A stretch of DNA of 64,000 nt from Streptococcus pacificus (GTDB taxonomy: Bacteria > Bacillota > Bacilli > Lactobacillales > Streptococcaceae). The translations under genes and the position numbers were made by a program. The stretch's first letter is position 1, and every line of letters begins with the position of its first letter. Of this stretch, positions 52,275-61,819 are shown piece by piece. Under the pieces are notes generated by a model. It ran no database searches, was not told the origin of the DNA, and saw only the letters and a list, made by a program, of their open reading frames with translations. Location of the stretch: the NCBI RefSeq assembly GCF_016481305.1, contig NZ_JAENBO010000003.1, positions 124,001-188,000 on the forward strand. The letters run 5' to 3'.

Positions 52275-54428
52275 ATGACATCTTATAAAAAAACATTTGT
52301 TCCTCAAATAGATGCGAGAGATTGTGGCGTTGCTGCTTTAGCATCCGTTTCAAAGTTTTACGGTTCTGATTATTCTTTAGCCCATTTAAGAGAACTAGCA
52401 AAAACTAATAAAGAAGGCACGACAGCCTTAGGAATTGTTAAAGCTGCCAATCAGATGGGATTTGAAACAAGAGCTATTCAAGCTGATATGTCTCTCTTTG
52501 ACATGGATGATGTTCCTTATCCCTTTATTGTTCATGTCAACAAAGAAGGAAAACTACAACACTATTATGTAGTTTATCAATCCAAAAAAAATTATCTTAT
52601 TATTGGTGATCCAGATCCAACTGTCAAGATTACTAAAATGCCTAAAGAGCGTTTTGAAACTGAATGGACAGGTGTTGCTATCTTTTTAGCTCCTAAACCA
52701 GATTATAAACCTCACAAAGATAAAAAAAATGGTTTAATGAGTTTCTTACCTCTTATTTTCAGACAACGTTCCCTCATATTTTACATTATATTATCCAGTC
52801 TCCTAGTCACTCTAATCAATATTCTTGGATCTTACTATCTTCAAGGAATTTTAGACGAATATATTCCAAATCAAATGAAATCTACTTTAGGAATCGTCTC
52901 TATTGGTTTGATTATAGCCTATATTCTCCAACAATTGATGAGTTTTTCTCGTGATTATCTACTGACAGTATTAAGTCAAAGACTTAGTATCGATGTTATC
53001 TTATCATATATTCGACATATTTTTGAATTACCAATGTCCTTTTTTGCAACGCGACGAACAGGAGAAGTTATTTCTAGATTCACAGATGCCAACTCAATTA
53101 TTGATGCGCTGGCTTCTACAATATTGTCACTTTTTCTTGATATTTCAATTTTAACTATTGTAGGTAGTGTCTTATTAGTTCAAAATACAAATCTTTTTCT
53201 GTTATCCTTGGTCTCTATTCCTATTTATATCATCATTATTTTTATCTTTATGAAACCGTTCGAAAAAATGAATAATGATGTCATGCAAAGTAATGCCATG
53301 GTTAGCTCAGCTATTATTGAAGATATTAATGGTATTGAAACTATTAAATCATTAACTAGTGAAGAAACACGCTATCAAAAAATCGATAGTGAATTTGTTG
53401 ATTATCTTGACAAATCTTTCAAATTAAATAAGTACACTATTTTGCAGGGTGCACTTAAACAAGGTTCACAATTAATTCTTAATATTGTTATCTTATGGTT
53501 TGGTGCACAATTGGTGATGACAGGTAATATTTCCATTGGTCAATTAATTACTTTCAATACACTTTTGTCTTATTTCACTAATCCTTTAGAAAATATTATC
53601 AATCTTCAAACAAAATTACAATCAGCCAAAGTGGCGAATAATCGCCTTAATGAAGTTTACCTAGTTGAATCAGAATTTCAAAAGAGCAAATCATTAATCG
53701 GTGAGCAAATTCCACATGGTGATATTCAGTTTGAAAATCTTTCTTACAAATATGGTTTTGGACGCGACACCTTGTCAGATATTAATTTCACGATAAAAGC
53801 AGGTGATAAAATCAGTATTGTTGGCATCAGTGGTTCAGGTAAAACAACCTTAGCAAAGATGATTGTTAATTTTTTTGAACCCTACAAGGGAAGAATTACT
53901 ATTAATAAGACAGACTTGAAAACAATTGATAAAAAGTTGTTACGGCAATATATCAATTACCTTCCTCAGCAGGCTTATATTTTTAGTGGAAGTATCCTAG
54001 AAAATTTAACATTGGGTGTTAACCAACAGATTAGTCAAGAAGATATTTTTAGAGCTTGTGAAATGGCTGAAATTCGCAAAGATATCGAAGAAATGCCGAT
54101 GGGTTATCAAACTGAACTTTCTGATGGTGCAGGCTTATCGGGTGGTCAAAAACAACGAATTGCACTAGCTAGAGCTCTTTTAACCAAATCCTCAGTATTA
54201 ATCTTAGATGAAGCAACAAGTGGATTAGATGTTTTAACAGAGAAAAAAGTCATTGATAATCTTATGTCTATGACAGATAAAACCATTGTTTTTGTTGCTC
54301 ATCGACTTAGTATTTCAGAAAGAACCAATCAGATTATCGTTCTCGATCAAGGTAAAATTATTGAGTCTGGTTCTCATCAGGAATTAATAGCTAAGGGCGG
54401 TTTTTATCATAACCTTTTTAATAAATAA
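52275..54428 (+). CDS. C39 peptidase ABC exporter (BlpA/ComA-like)
   Basis: 717 residues: a C39 peptidase domain with catalytic Cys17 in DARDCGVAALAS and His near 97, a membrane domain with about six helices (160-445), and an ABC domain (Walker A GISGSGKTT near 517, signature LSGGQKQR near 615, Walker B VLILDEATSG). It removes double-glycine leaders and exports the peptides. Full length, unlike many pneumococcal blpA alleles. AAAGGA precedes the ATG. Confidence 0.95.
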   Translation: MTSYKKTFVPQIDARDCGVAALASVSKFYGSDYSLAHLRELAKTNKEGTTALGIVKAANQMGFETRAIQADMSLFDMDDVPYPFIVHVNKEGKLQHYYVVYQSKKNYLIIGDPDPTVKITKMPKERFETEWTGVAIFLAPKPDYKPHKDKKNGLMSFLPLIFRQRSLIFYIILSSLLVTLINILGSYYLQGILDEYIPNQMKSTLGIVSIGLIIAYILQQLMSFSRDYLLTVLSQRLSIDVILSYIRHIFELPMSFFATRRTGEVISRFTDANSIIDALASTILSLFLDISILTIVGSVLLVQNTNLFLLSLVSIPIYIIIIFIFMKPFEKMNNDVMQSNAMVSSAIIEDINGIETIKSLTSEETRYQKIDSEFVDYLDKSFKLNKYTILQGALKQGSQLILNIVILWFGAQLVMTGNISIGQLITFNTLLSYFTNPLENIINLQTKLQSAKVANNRLNEVYLVESEFQKSKSLIGEQIPHGDIQFENLSYKYGFGRDTLSDINFTIKAGDKISIVGISGSGKTTLAKMIVNFFEPYKGRITINKTDLKTIDKKLLRQYINYLPQQAYIFSGSILENLTLGVNQQISQEDIFRACEMAEIRKDIEEMPMGYQTELSDGAGLSGGQKQRIALARALLTKSSVLILDEATSGLDVLTEKKVIDNLMSMTDKTIVFVAHRLSISERTNQIIVLDQGKIIESGSHQELIAKGGFYHNLFNK

Positions 54429-54438
54429 GGAGAAAATA

Positions 54439-55797
54439 ATGAATCCAAATCTTTTCAAAAGTGCTGAATTTTATCACAGACGTTATCATAATTTTGCAAC
54501 ACTTCTAATTCTTCCACTTATATCACTTGTTAGTTTTCTTATAGTCTTCTCCCTTTTTGCAAAGAAGGAAGTGACTATAACATCACAAGGAGAAATAAGA
54601 CCTACCAAGATAATCGCTTCTATACAGTCAACAAGCAATAATACTATTGTTACTAATAACTTAAATGATAACCAGCTTGTTAAAAAAGATGAGCTTCTGA
54701 TTAAATACTCAGAAACAATGGAAGGTTCACAAAAGAAAGCCTTAGAAACACAATTAGAGACACTGGAACGACAAAAAAAAGAGCTTGAAACATTGAAAAC
54801 AAGCTTGAAAGAGGGAGCGAATCAGTTTTCTGGTGAAGACGAATTTGGTTACGTTAATACCTTTAATAACTTTATTTCACAATCACAGGATATTGAATTG
54901 GGTATTTCGAAAACTAATGCCGAGGTTGCTAATCAGGCGGCTCTTGCAAATAATACCGTTGCAACAATTGATATACAAATCAATACTCTCTATCAACAAA
55001 TTTCTGATTACGAAGAACTTAAACAAGCTATCTCTAATCAGACAAATAATCTATCATCCAGCAACCCACATCAAGATATCATTAATCAATTTTTAAATCA
55101 ACCACAATCCCAACAAGAAACTTCAAAACAGCAATATCTTTCTCAAATTAATCAGAATATTTCTGAACTCAACAACGCCATATCTAGTTTAAATATTCAA
55201 AAGTCAGGTACTGGAAGCATAGCAACGTATGATAATAGTTTGGTAACTAAAATAGAAACCTTGAGAAGCCAATTTCTTCAAAATGCCGCACAACAACAAT
55301 CAACGGTAGATACTCAAATAACTGAATTAAAAGCAAAAATAGAACAAGCTAATGTTCAGTTAGAAAATAACACAATTATAGCTCCTGAAAGTGGTATTAT
55401 ACATCTCAACACTGAGTTTGAAGGGAAAAATCTCATTCCCACAGGTAGTGAAATCGCCCAAATTTTTCCAAATATCACAAAAACAAAAGAAGTCCTTATC
55501 ACCTACTATGTTACTTCAGAATATGTATCCTTATTAAAAAATAATCAAGTTGTACGACTAAGTCTAGAAAAAATTGGGAACCAAAATACTACAATCACAG
55601 GAACTATTCAAACCATTGATGATACTGCAACAAAGACAGAGCAAGGCAATCTTTTCAAAGTCACTGCTGTTGCCAAACTATCTATCAAAGATAGTAACCT
55701 AGTACAATATGGACTTCAAGGACGAGTCACTAGTGTTATTGCTAAAAAAACATACTTTGACTACTACAAGGATAAACTCTTGACAAATCATGATTAA
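54439..55797 (+). CDS. bacteriocin secretion accessory protein (BlpB/ComB-like)
   Basis: 452 residues with one N-terminal membrane segment (about 22-42), a long coiled coil (about 95-330) and a C-terminal beta-rich domain: the HlyD-type membrane fusion layout of ComB. Works with the ABC exporter encoded 10 bp upstream. Its stop overlaps the operator P7. Confidence 0.92.
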   Translation: MNPNLFKSAEFYHRRYHNFATLLILPLISLVSFLIVFSLFAKKEVTITSQGEIRPTKIIASIQSTSNNTIVTNNLNDNQLVKKDELLIKYSETMEGSQKKALETQLETLERQKKELETLKTSLKEGANQFSGEDEFGYVNTFNNFISQSQDIELGISKTNAEVANQAALANNTVATIDIQINTLYQQISDYEELKQAISNQTNNLSSSNPHQDIINQFLNQPQSQQETSKQQYLSQINQNISELNNAISSLNIQKSGTGSIATYDNSLVTKIETLRSQFLQNAAQQQSTVDTQITELKAKIEQANVQLENNTIIAPESGIIHLNTEFEGKNLIPTGSEIAQIFPNITKTKEVLITYYVTSEYVSLLKNNQVVRLSLEKIGNQNTTITGTIQTIDDTATKTEQGNLFKVTAVAKLSIKDSNLVQYGLQGRVTSVIAKKTYFDYYKDKLLTNHD

Positions 55798-55863
55798 CCG
55801 TTTAGGATGTTTCAATGACCATTAAAGATATAATGAATAACTTTATAAAAATTAGATTAAAAT
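55797..55863 (+). promoter_or_regulatory. quorum operator-promoter P7 (pheromone gene)
   Basis: Half-sites ACCGTTTAGGA and ACCATTAAAGA (55797-55828), 29 bp to the -10 TAAAAT (55858-55863). It gives positive feedback on the pheromone gene. Confidence 0.84.
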
Positions 55864-55890
55864 AAAATAAAAAATTAAAGGAGATTTATT

Positions 55891-56025
55891 ATGGAAAAAA
55901 AAGAAAACTGTCAACCTTTTGCTGAACTAAAGGTTCAAGAGCTTGATCAAATATCAGGTGGAAATTGGCTGAGAGAAATCTGGATAGGTATTGTGTACGG
56001 TAAATCAAAGTTTATTGATAAATAA
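55891..56025 (+). CDS. pheromone precursor (BlpC-type), double-glycine
   Basis: 44 residues, missed by length cutoffs. A 24-residue leader ends ELDQISGG; the predicted mature pheromone is 20 residues, starting NWLREIW and ending KFIDK. AAAGGAG lies 8 bases before the ATG. It is co-located with the exporter and the convergent kinase/regulator genes, as pheromone genes are in blp and sil systems. Sequence differs from BlpC and SilCR as I recall them. Confidence 0.88.
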   Translation: MEKKENCQPFAELKVQELDQISGGNWLREIWIGIVYGKSKFIDK

Positions 56026-56088
56026 TTATTAAAGAAAATGCAGAAACAGGTAATATTACCTGTTTCTGCATTTTCTTTAATAATTATT
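56021..56088. terminator. 33-bp perfect palindrome, convergent terminator
   Basis: Arms 56021-56053 and 56056-56088 are exact complements with a 2-base loop. It covers the stop codons of both the pheromone and kinase genes and ends both transcripts. Confidence 0.85.
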
Positions 56089-57418
56089 GGTATATTTCTA
56101 AAACTTGACTAAAGCAGTAGTTCTGTGCACTGGTTTTTAGAGAAACATTGGGATAGCGTTCAATGATTTTCATGACATTGTATAATCCAATCCCTCTTCC
56201 TTTACCCTTGGTACTCACCCCATAGTCATAGAGCCTCGAAATATCCATCCTTTCTTCTTTGATGGTATTCTCCACTATAAATAATTGCTTATTAGCAGAT
56301 GAAAAAAAGGCAATTGATATTTCTTGTGGTTTTGCTTCTATCGCATTATCACAAAGGATTGAAACAACTGTGACAAAGTCAATTAAGTCCATTTTTTGTG
56401 GTTCAATAACCTCAGGAACATCTATTGTCACTAAGAAGTGTTTTTCTGTTGCCTGAATAAATTTTGTAGCCAGTAAACTCTTTAATGCCGGATTGTTGAT
56501 ATTGACTAATCGTCCCAGATCATATTTGTGATTTTTAAAGTCTAAATCGGAATCTTTAAGAACTGATGAATAGATACTTTTCACTTGATTGATATCCTCA
56601 GATTCAATACCTAATCTTAACGTTGTCAATAAGTTAATATAATCATGACGAAAACTTCTAATATCCTTATAAAGCCCTTCAATTTGCTTGTTATAGTTTT
56701 CCATTCCTTTTAGCTGCAAATCTTTTTGGAAACTTAACTGCTCCTGTACTTGTTCTCGCAAACGCCGATCCATTTGATTAATAAGACCCATGAAGAAGAT
56801 AAGATAAATAATCACAATCAATTCGCGGTAAATGATAGTAGAAACATTTTTCTCAAAATCCATAAAATTTAAAATACCAAAAACAATATGATACAACACC
56901 ATAAGCCAGTTAGTTAAATAGAACAATTTAATACTGTTGACATCAAGTGGTTGTGTTTTATAACGTGAAAAGTCATACCTCAACCATCTTAGGAACATCA
57001 AGCAGATAAATACGACTATTGCATTAACTATAATATTCCATATTCGTTTTTCTAATAAATCTTCATTTAACCCAAAAATAGGTAGTATAAAAAAAGAAAA
57101 AGCGTTATTAAAAATAATATAAAGAGTTGGTGGAAATAACCCATAAAAAATTAAGAGTGATTTTGGTAAAGGTCTCAAAAAAAGAAAAGAAATAATAACC
57201 ATGTAGAGTGGATAATCAAAATAAACGAAAATATTAACTTGAGTAAGCTTTATCAAAACTAATATGAGTCCAGCAATTGGGAAGCGAAGTAAAAAAGCGA
57301 ATAGTAATTCTCTCCAAGTTAACACTCTTTTATTAATTTTTGAAAACAAAATAAAATCAAAAGACAAAGAAATAAATGGAAATACTACAAACATAAAAGT
57401 AGGGATGAAATTCTCCAT
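56084..57418 (-). CDS. GHKL sensor histidine kinase (BlpH-like)
   Basis: 444 residues: about six or seven membrane segments (1-220) as pheromone sensor, then a HPK10-type histidine box (FRHDYINLL near residue 258), N box (NAIEAKP) and G box (GKGRGIGLYN). It probably senses the pheromone encoded at 55891. Its start overlaps the regulator stop. Confidence 0.9.
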   Translation of the reverse strand: MENFIPTFMFVVFPFISLSFDFILFSKINKRVLTWRELLFAFLLRFPIAGLILVLIKLTQVNIFVYFDYPLYMVIISFLFLRPLPKSLLIFYGLFPPTLYIIFNNAFSFFILPIFGLNEDLLEKRIWNIIVNAIVVFICLMFLRWLRYDFSRYKTQPLDVNSIKLFYLTNWLMVLYHIVFGILNFMDFEKNVSTIIYRELIVIIYLIFFMGLINQMDRRLREQVQEQLSFQKDLQLKGMENYNKQIEGLYKDIRSFRHDYINLLTTLRLGIESEDINQVKSIYSSVLKDSDLDFKNHKYDLGRLVNINNPALKSLLATKFIQATEKHFLVTIDVPEVIEPQKMDLIDFVTVVSILCDNAIEAKPQEISIAFFSSANKQLFIVENTIKEERMDISRLYDYGVSTKGKGRGIGLYNVMKIIERYPNVSLKTSAQNYCFSQVLEIYQ

Positions 57419-58155
57419 TAGTGCAAGCCCTCAACAATCTTTACAATAGTATTAATTTTTTGTCTTGAAACGAGGCAGCTAGTCCCATTTGGGAAATAAA
57501 CGACTCTGTCTTGTCTATCTATTTTAAGAACATTTGCAGGATTAATGGCAAAAGAGCGATGACATTGAATTAAGCGATTGTCCTGCTTTAAAATTTCAGA
57601 TAGACTAGCCGTAAATTCCATTCTATCGTTTTTGGTGTAGAGGATAACACGATGTGGTCTTGGTGATGTTTCGATATAATACACTTCATTGAAAGGGTAC
57701 TGAACTTGGGCAAACTTAGACTTAAAATAGAATGACTCTTCTGCCACTGTTTTGCTATCTTTTTGGTCAGCATAGATAAGAGTTGTTTCTATTCTATTTT
57801 CAAACTCTTCTTGAGAGAGTTCTTTATCAATGAAATCTAAAGCAGCCACTTGATAACGAAAGGTGAGCGGCATAAACTCAGTATGTGTGGTCACAAAAAC
57901 AATAATCGCATAGGGATCAATCGTCCTAATTTGTTTTGCCACTTCTAACCCTTTCAACTCGTCTGTTTTGATCTCAATATCCAAGAAAAACAGCTGATGA
58001 GTCCCTTTTTCTTCAATCGCCCCTAATAATTGATTAGCTTTCCCAAATACTTCCAATTTTTTAGGAGAAATGCCATGCATTCTTGTTAGTTCTTTAATAG
58101 CTGTTTCCAATCGTGTTTGTTGAATAAAATCATCTTCTAAGACAAATATATTCAC
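57418..58155 (-). CDS. response regulator, AgrA/BlpR family
   Basis: 245 residues: receiver domain with phosphoacceptor Asp59 (LFFLDIEI) and C-terminal LytTR DNA-binding domain (about 140-245; CHRSFAINP). It is the best candidate to bind the nine 11-bp paired sites. In operon with the kinase and stand-alone LytTR gene. Confidence 0.92.
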   Translation of the reverse strand: MNIFVLEDDFIQQTRLETAIKELTRMHGISPKKLEVFGKANQLLGAIEEKGTHQLFFLDIEIKTDELKGLEVAKQIRTIDPYAIIVFVTTHTEFMPLTFRYQVAALDFIDKELSQEEFENRIETTLIYADQKDSKTVAEESFYFKSKFAQVQYPFNEVYYIETSPRPHRVILYTKNDRMEFTASLSEILKQDNRLIQCHRSFAINPANVLKIDRQDRVVYFPNGTSCLVSRQKINTIVKIVEGLH

Positions 58156-58166
58156 TTCATTTCCTC

Positions 58167-58496
58167 CTATTTAAGCCATGTTTTTAGTAACTGATGATAG
58201 CGACGTCTTGAAAACGTAACTTGATACTGACCATCATTCCCAAGTAGTATTTGTTTATCTTTCAATTGAATTTCTCTGATTTTTGACACATTAACCAAAC
58301 AATTGCGATGACATCTTACTAACATAGTCGAGTGTAGATGCTCTAATTGACTTAATTTTTGTAAATAATCATAGGTACCACTATCCGCCACTACTTGAAG
58401 GTAATGAGGTTTAGTAGGATGAGATTTGATGTAGTATATGTCGGATAATTCGATTTTAGTCATATTTTGCTTGTTTTTAATGATAATAGATGGCAT
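58167..58496 (-). CDS. stand-alone LytTR protein (BlpS-like)
   Basis: 109 residues, a LytTR domain without receiver (IYYIKSHPTKPHYLQVV; LVRCHRNCLVNVSKI). Resembles BlpS of pneumococcus, which modulates blp expression. First gene of the regulatory operon after operator P8. Confidence 0.86.
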   Translation of the reverse strand: MPSIIIKNKQNMTKIELSDIYYIKSHPTKPHYLQVVADSGTYDYLQKLSQLEHLHSTMLVRCHRNCLVNVSKIREIQLKDKQILLGNDGQYQVTFSRRRYHQLLKTWLK

Positions 58497-58516
58497 AGAC
58501 TACCTCCTTTTATCAA

Positions 58517-58584
58517 AGAATATCATAGAAAAAATCACTTCATCTTCTTAAATCCTAAATGGTTATTAAAACGTCTTAAACTGT
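58517..58584 (-). promoter_or_regulatory. quorum operator-promoter P8 (regulatory operon)
   Basis: Half-sites ACAGTTTAAGA and ACCATTTAGGA (58553-58584), 30 bp to the extended -10 TGA-TATTCT (58517-58522). Confidence 0.82.
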
Positions 58585-58593
58585 TATGATTAT

Positions 58594-58660
58594 CCTATTT
58601 AAGAAAGTTTAGTGACTCTTTAGGATTTTGATGTTCTTTTGAAGAAAAATATACTATACT
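58594..58660 (+). promoter_or_regulatory. quorum operator-promoter P9 (122-residue protein)
   Basis: Half-sites CCTATTTAAGA and ACTCTTTAGGA (58594-58625), 29 bp to the -10 TATACT (58655-58660). It lies back to back with P8, nine bases away. Confidence 0.78.
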
Positions 58661-58691
58661 TTTTTTGAAAAAACAAGAAAGGATAAAAGGT

Positions 58692-59060
58692 ATGATAATA
58701 ATTTTTCCCTTTTCATTAATGAGCCTTTTTATAGCATTGATAGTTAAATACTACCTAGTTATTAACAAAAGAAAAATCAAAATTAGTCTAAACAAGCATT
58801 TTAATGTATCACATCAACCCACAATCTATTTTATCATAAAATCAGCCCATTTAACATCCAACAAAATGTATTCTTATCTTGATGAGATACGAAACCACTC
58901 AGAACGAGCAAACATTATCATTATTGGAAGTCATATTCAATACGATGATCTTTTTAAAAATCATTATCGTATTTTCGATGTCATTGATACGACAAAAAAT
59001 AAATCCCTTAAAAGCGTTAGCAACAAAATAAGGTTACAACTAGATAGCATTTATGACTAA
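58692..59060 (+). CDS. unknown membrane-anchored protein in the quorum regulon
   Basis: 122 residues: N-terminal membrane helix (about 3-22), basic stretch, then a soluble domain. The ATG at 58692 has AAAGG 9 bases upstream; an upstream TTG falls in the promoter. No family recognised. Its promoter P9 ties it to pheromone control. Confidence 0.72.
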   Translation: MIIIFPFSLMSLFIALIVKYYLVINKRKIKISLNKHFNVSHQPTIYFIIKSAHLTSNKMYSYLDEIRNHSERANIIIIGSHIQYDDLFKNHYRIFDVIDTTKNKSLKSVSNKIRLQLDSIYD

Positions 59061-59111
59061 AATAATTGTAAAAAGTCTATTTGCATTTTTCGTTTGAGAA
59101 TCGTTCTCCCT

Positions 59112-59145
59112 AAAAAAAAGCAACTCCTAAGAGTCGCTCTTTTTG
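59112..59145 (-). terminator. terminator of asnS
   Basis: Hairpin GCGACTC / GAGTTGC on the minus strand (one G-U pair) with a T run. Confidence 0.72.
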
Positions 59146-59156
59146 CTTCTTATTTT

Positions 59157-60497
59157 TTATGGTTTCAAGCGGTGTAGCATTCGTGGGAATGGAATGGCTT
59201 CACGGATATGTTCATTGCCTGTGACAAAGGTTACCATACGTTCTAGTCCTAAACCAAATCCTGAGTGTGGCACGCTACCGTACTTACGAAGATCTAGATA
59301 CCAACCGTATTCTTCTTCTGATAAACCGAATTCAGCAATTTTAGTTTTTAAATAATCATAGTCAGTCGCACGTTCACTACCACCAATAATCTCACCGTAG
59401 CCTTCTGGTGCAATCAAGTCAGCACAAATCACCACGTCATCTCTTGTTGGGTGTGGTTTCATATAGAAGGCTTTAATCGCTTTTGGATAGTTCATGATAA
59501 AGGTTGGCACACCGTAGTAGTTGGACACAAAGGTTTCATGTGGTGAGCCAAAATCATCACCCCACTCGATTGGTTCGTAATCATTTTCGGCTGCTTTTTC
59601 TTGCAATAAAGCAATCGCATCATCATAGGTCACACGCTTGAAGGGTTCGTTGAGGTATTTCTCTAAGAGACTTCTATCACGCTCTAAAACATCAAGAGCA
59701 TAGCCTTGATTATCCAATACTGCTTTGATTAAGAACTTGATATAGGCTTCTTGAATATCAAGAGATTCTTCGTGTTGCACAAAGGCCATTTCTGGTTCAA
59801 TCATCCAAAATTCTGTCAAATGACGTCTTGTTTTTGATTTCTCAGCACGGAAAGTCGGACCAAAAGTAAAGACCTTACCAAGAGCCATTGCCCCTGCTTC
59901 TGCGTAGAGTTGACCAGTTTGACTTAGAAAGGCTGGTTGGCCAAAATAATCTGTTTCAAATAGTTCTGTGGTTCCTTCAGGCGCCGAACCTGTTAAAATT
60001 GGTGAATCAATCTTGATGAAACCTTCTTTGTTAAAGAATTCATACGTCGCACGAATCAGCTCATTACGAATCAACATGATGGCATGTTGCTTACGCGATC
60101 TCAACCAAAGATGGCGATGGTCCATCAAGAAGTCTGTTCCATGTTCTTTTGGTGTGATTGGGTATTCATCACTTTCACCAACGACTTCAAGGTCAACAAC
60201 GTCAAGTTCATAACCAAATTTTGAACGTTCATCTTCTTTAACAATACCTTTGACAAGGACAGATGTTTCTTGGCTTAGCTTTTTAATCGTATTAAATTTT
60301 TCTAAACCTGCTTCTTCACCAAATTTTTCGATAAAGTTTGGCTTAAAGGCAACCGCTTGGAAAAAGGCTGTCCCATCACGAAGTTGTAAAAAGGCTAATT
60401 TCCCTTTTCCAGATTTATTGGCAACCCAGGCACCAATAGTGACTTCTTGACCAACATAGTGTTTAACATCGATAATTGATACGTATTTTTTTGACAT
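59157..60497 (-). CDS. asnS: asparaginyl-tRNA synthetase
   Basis: 446 residues: N-terminal OB-fold anticodon domain (about 1-100) and class II catalytic core with motif 2 ([21 protein letters not shown] near 215) and motif 3 ([10 protein letters not shown] near 418). Charges tRNA-Asn. Transcribed with the upstream aminotransferase gene. Confidence 0.96.
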   Translation of the reverse strand: MSKKYVSIIDVKHYVGQEVTIGAWVANKSGKGKLAFLQLRDGTAFFQAVAFKPNFIEKFGEEAGLEKFNTIKKLSQETSVLVKGIVKEDERSKFGYELDVVDLEVVGESDEYPITPKEHGTDFLMDHRHLWLRSRKQHAIMLIRNELIRATYEFFNKEGFIKIDSPILTGSAPEGTTELFETDYFGQPAFLSQTGQLYAEAGAMALGKVFTFGPTFRAEKSKTRRHLTEFWMIEPEMAFVQHEESLDIQEAYIKFLIKAVLDNQGYALDVLERDRSLLEKYLNEPFKRVTYDDAIALLQEKAAENDYEPIEWGDDFGSPHETFVSNYYGVPTFIMNYPKAIKAFYMKPHPTRDDVVICADLIAPEGYGEIIGGSERATDYDYLKTKIAEFGLSEEEYGWYLDLRKYGSVPHSGFGLGLERMVTFVTGNEHIREAIPFPRMLHRLKP

Positions 60498-60520
60498 AAT
60501 CTTTCTTTTCTATCCTTTTC

Positions 60521-61702
60521 TTATTTTTTCATAAATGCTGTTAAGCGACGAACGCCTTCTTTGAGGGTTTCTAAGTCTGTGGCATAACTGAGACGAACAT
60601 TTTCTGGGGCACCAAAGCCCTCTCCTGTCACTAGAGCAACACCTGCTTCTTCTAAAATAGCCATTGTAAAGTCTGTAACATTTTGATAGCCCTTCATTGC
60701 CATTGCCTTAGAGACGTTTGGAAACAGATAAAAAGCGCCTTGCGGTTTAACCACTTCAAAGCCTGGAACAGCTGCTAACAGAGGGTAAATGGTATTTAGA
60801 CGTTCTTCAAAGGCTTGCCTCATCTTCTCAATCTCATCTTGAGGGCCGCTAAGGGCTTCAATGGCAGCATACTGAGCAACTGTTGTCGGATTTGAAGTGG
60901 TCTGTCCTAAAATTTTGCCCATAGCCGCAATAATCTCTGGCTGACCAACCGCAAAGCCAATGCGCCAGCCTGTCATGGCATAGGTTTTTGAAACACCATT
61001 AACGACGATGGTTTGCTGTTTAATGTCATCACTGAGCGTTGAAATAGGCGTGAACTTAGCCCCATTATAAACCAGTCTGCCATATATGTCATCTGCTAAG
61101 ATGAGAATGTCATTGTCAACTGCCCACTGGCCGATGGCTAGAAGTTCGTCTTTATCATAAATCATCCCTGTTGGATTAGAAGGTGAGTTCAATAAAAGAA
61201 CTTTTGTCTTCTCAGTTTTAGCCGCTTCTAGCTCAGCTACCGTCACTTTAAAGTGATTGCTTTGTTTGGTAGGAATAATGATTGGAGAGCCTTGTGCCAT
61301 CTTGACCTGATCGGCATAGCTAACCCAGTAAGGTGCAGGTATCAACACCTCGTCAAAAGGATTAAGCACCGCCATGAAAAAACTATATAAGATAAATTTG
61401 GCACCAGTCCCAACGGCAATCTCCGTCTTTGAAACCGAGTAGCCGTAGTGTGTTTTCATATAATCTCTGATTGCTTCTTTAAGGGCAACTAAGCCTGAAG
61501 CCGGTGTGTAAAAACTTGCCGACCCATTTCTAATCGCTTCAATCGCTTTGTCTTGAATCGATTGAGGGGTCACAAAATCAGGTTCGCCCAAGGTCAGATT
61601 GATGATATCACGTCCACTTGCCTGCAAGGCTTTAGCACGCGCACCAGCTGCCAAAGTCACACTCTCAGACATGTTCAAGACACGATCTGATAATTTTACC
61701 AT
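60521..61702 (-). CDS. aspC: aspartate aminotransferase (class I)
   Basis: 393 residues. PLP lysine in NGVSKTYAMTGWRIG near 235; N-terminal LTLGEPDF and PTGMIYDKDEL segments. GGAGGAG precedes the ATG at 61702. Supplies aspartate and sits 23 bp before asnS, a common pairing. Confidence 0.92.
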   Translation of the reverse strand: MVKLSDRVLNMSESVTLAAGARAKALQASGRDIINLTLGEPDFVTPQSIQDKAIEAIRNGSASFYTPASGLVALKEAIRDYMKTHYGYSVSKTEIAVGTGAKFILYSFFMAVLNPFDEVLIPAPYWVSYADQVKMAQGSPIIIPTKQSNHFKVTVAELEAAKTEKTKVLLLNSPSNPTGMIYDKDELLAIGQWAVDNDILILADDIYGRLVYNGAKFTPISTLSDDIKQQTIVVNGVSKTYAMTGWRIGFAVGQPEIIAAMGKILGQTTSNPTTVAQYAAIEALSGPQDEIEKMRQAFEERLNTIYPLLAAVPGFEVVKPQGAFYLFPNVSKAMAMKGYQNVTDFTMAILEEAGVALVTGEGFGAPENVRLSYATDLETLKEGVRRLTAFMKK

Positions 61703-61819
61703 ATCTCCTCCGCGGTATTCTATCATTCTTTAAAGTTCAAAAGTGATCCATAACGGTTTCACCCTGATAATCTCATAATGGGTTACTAAAAGTTCTCATC
61801 ACTTATTTAACATTACCTA

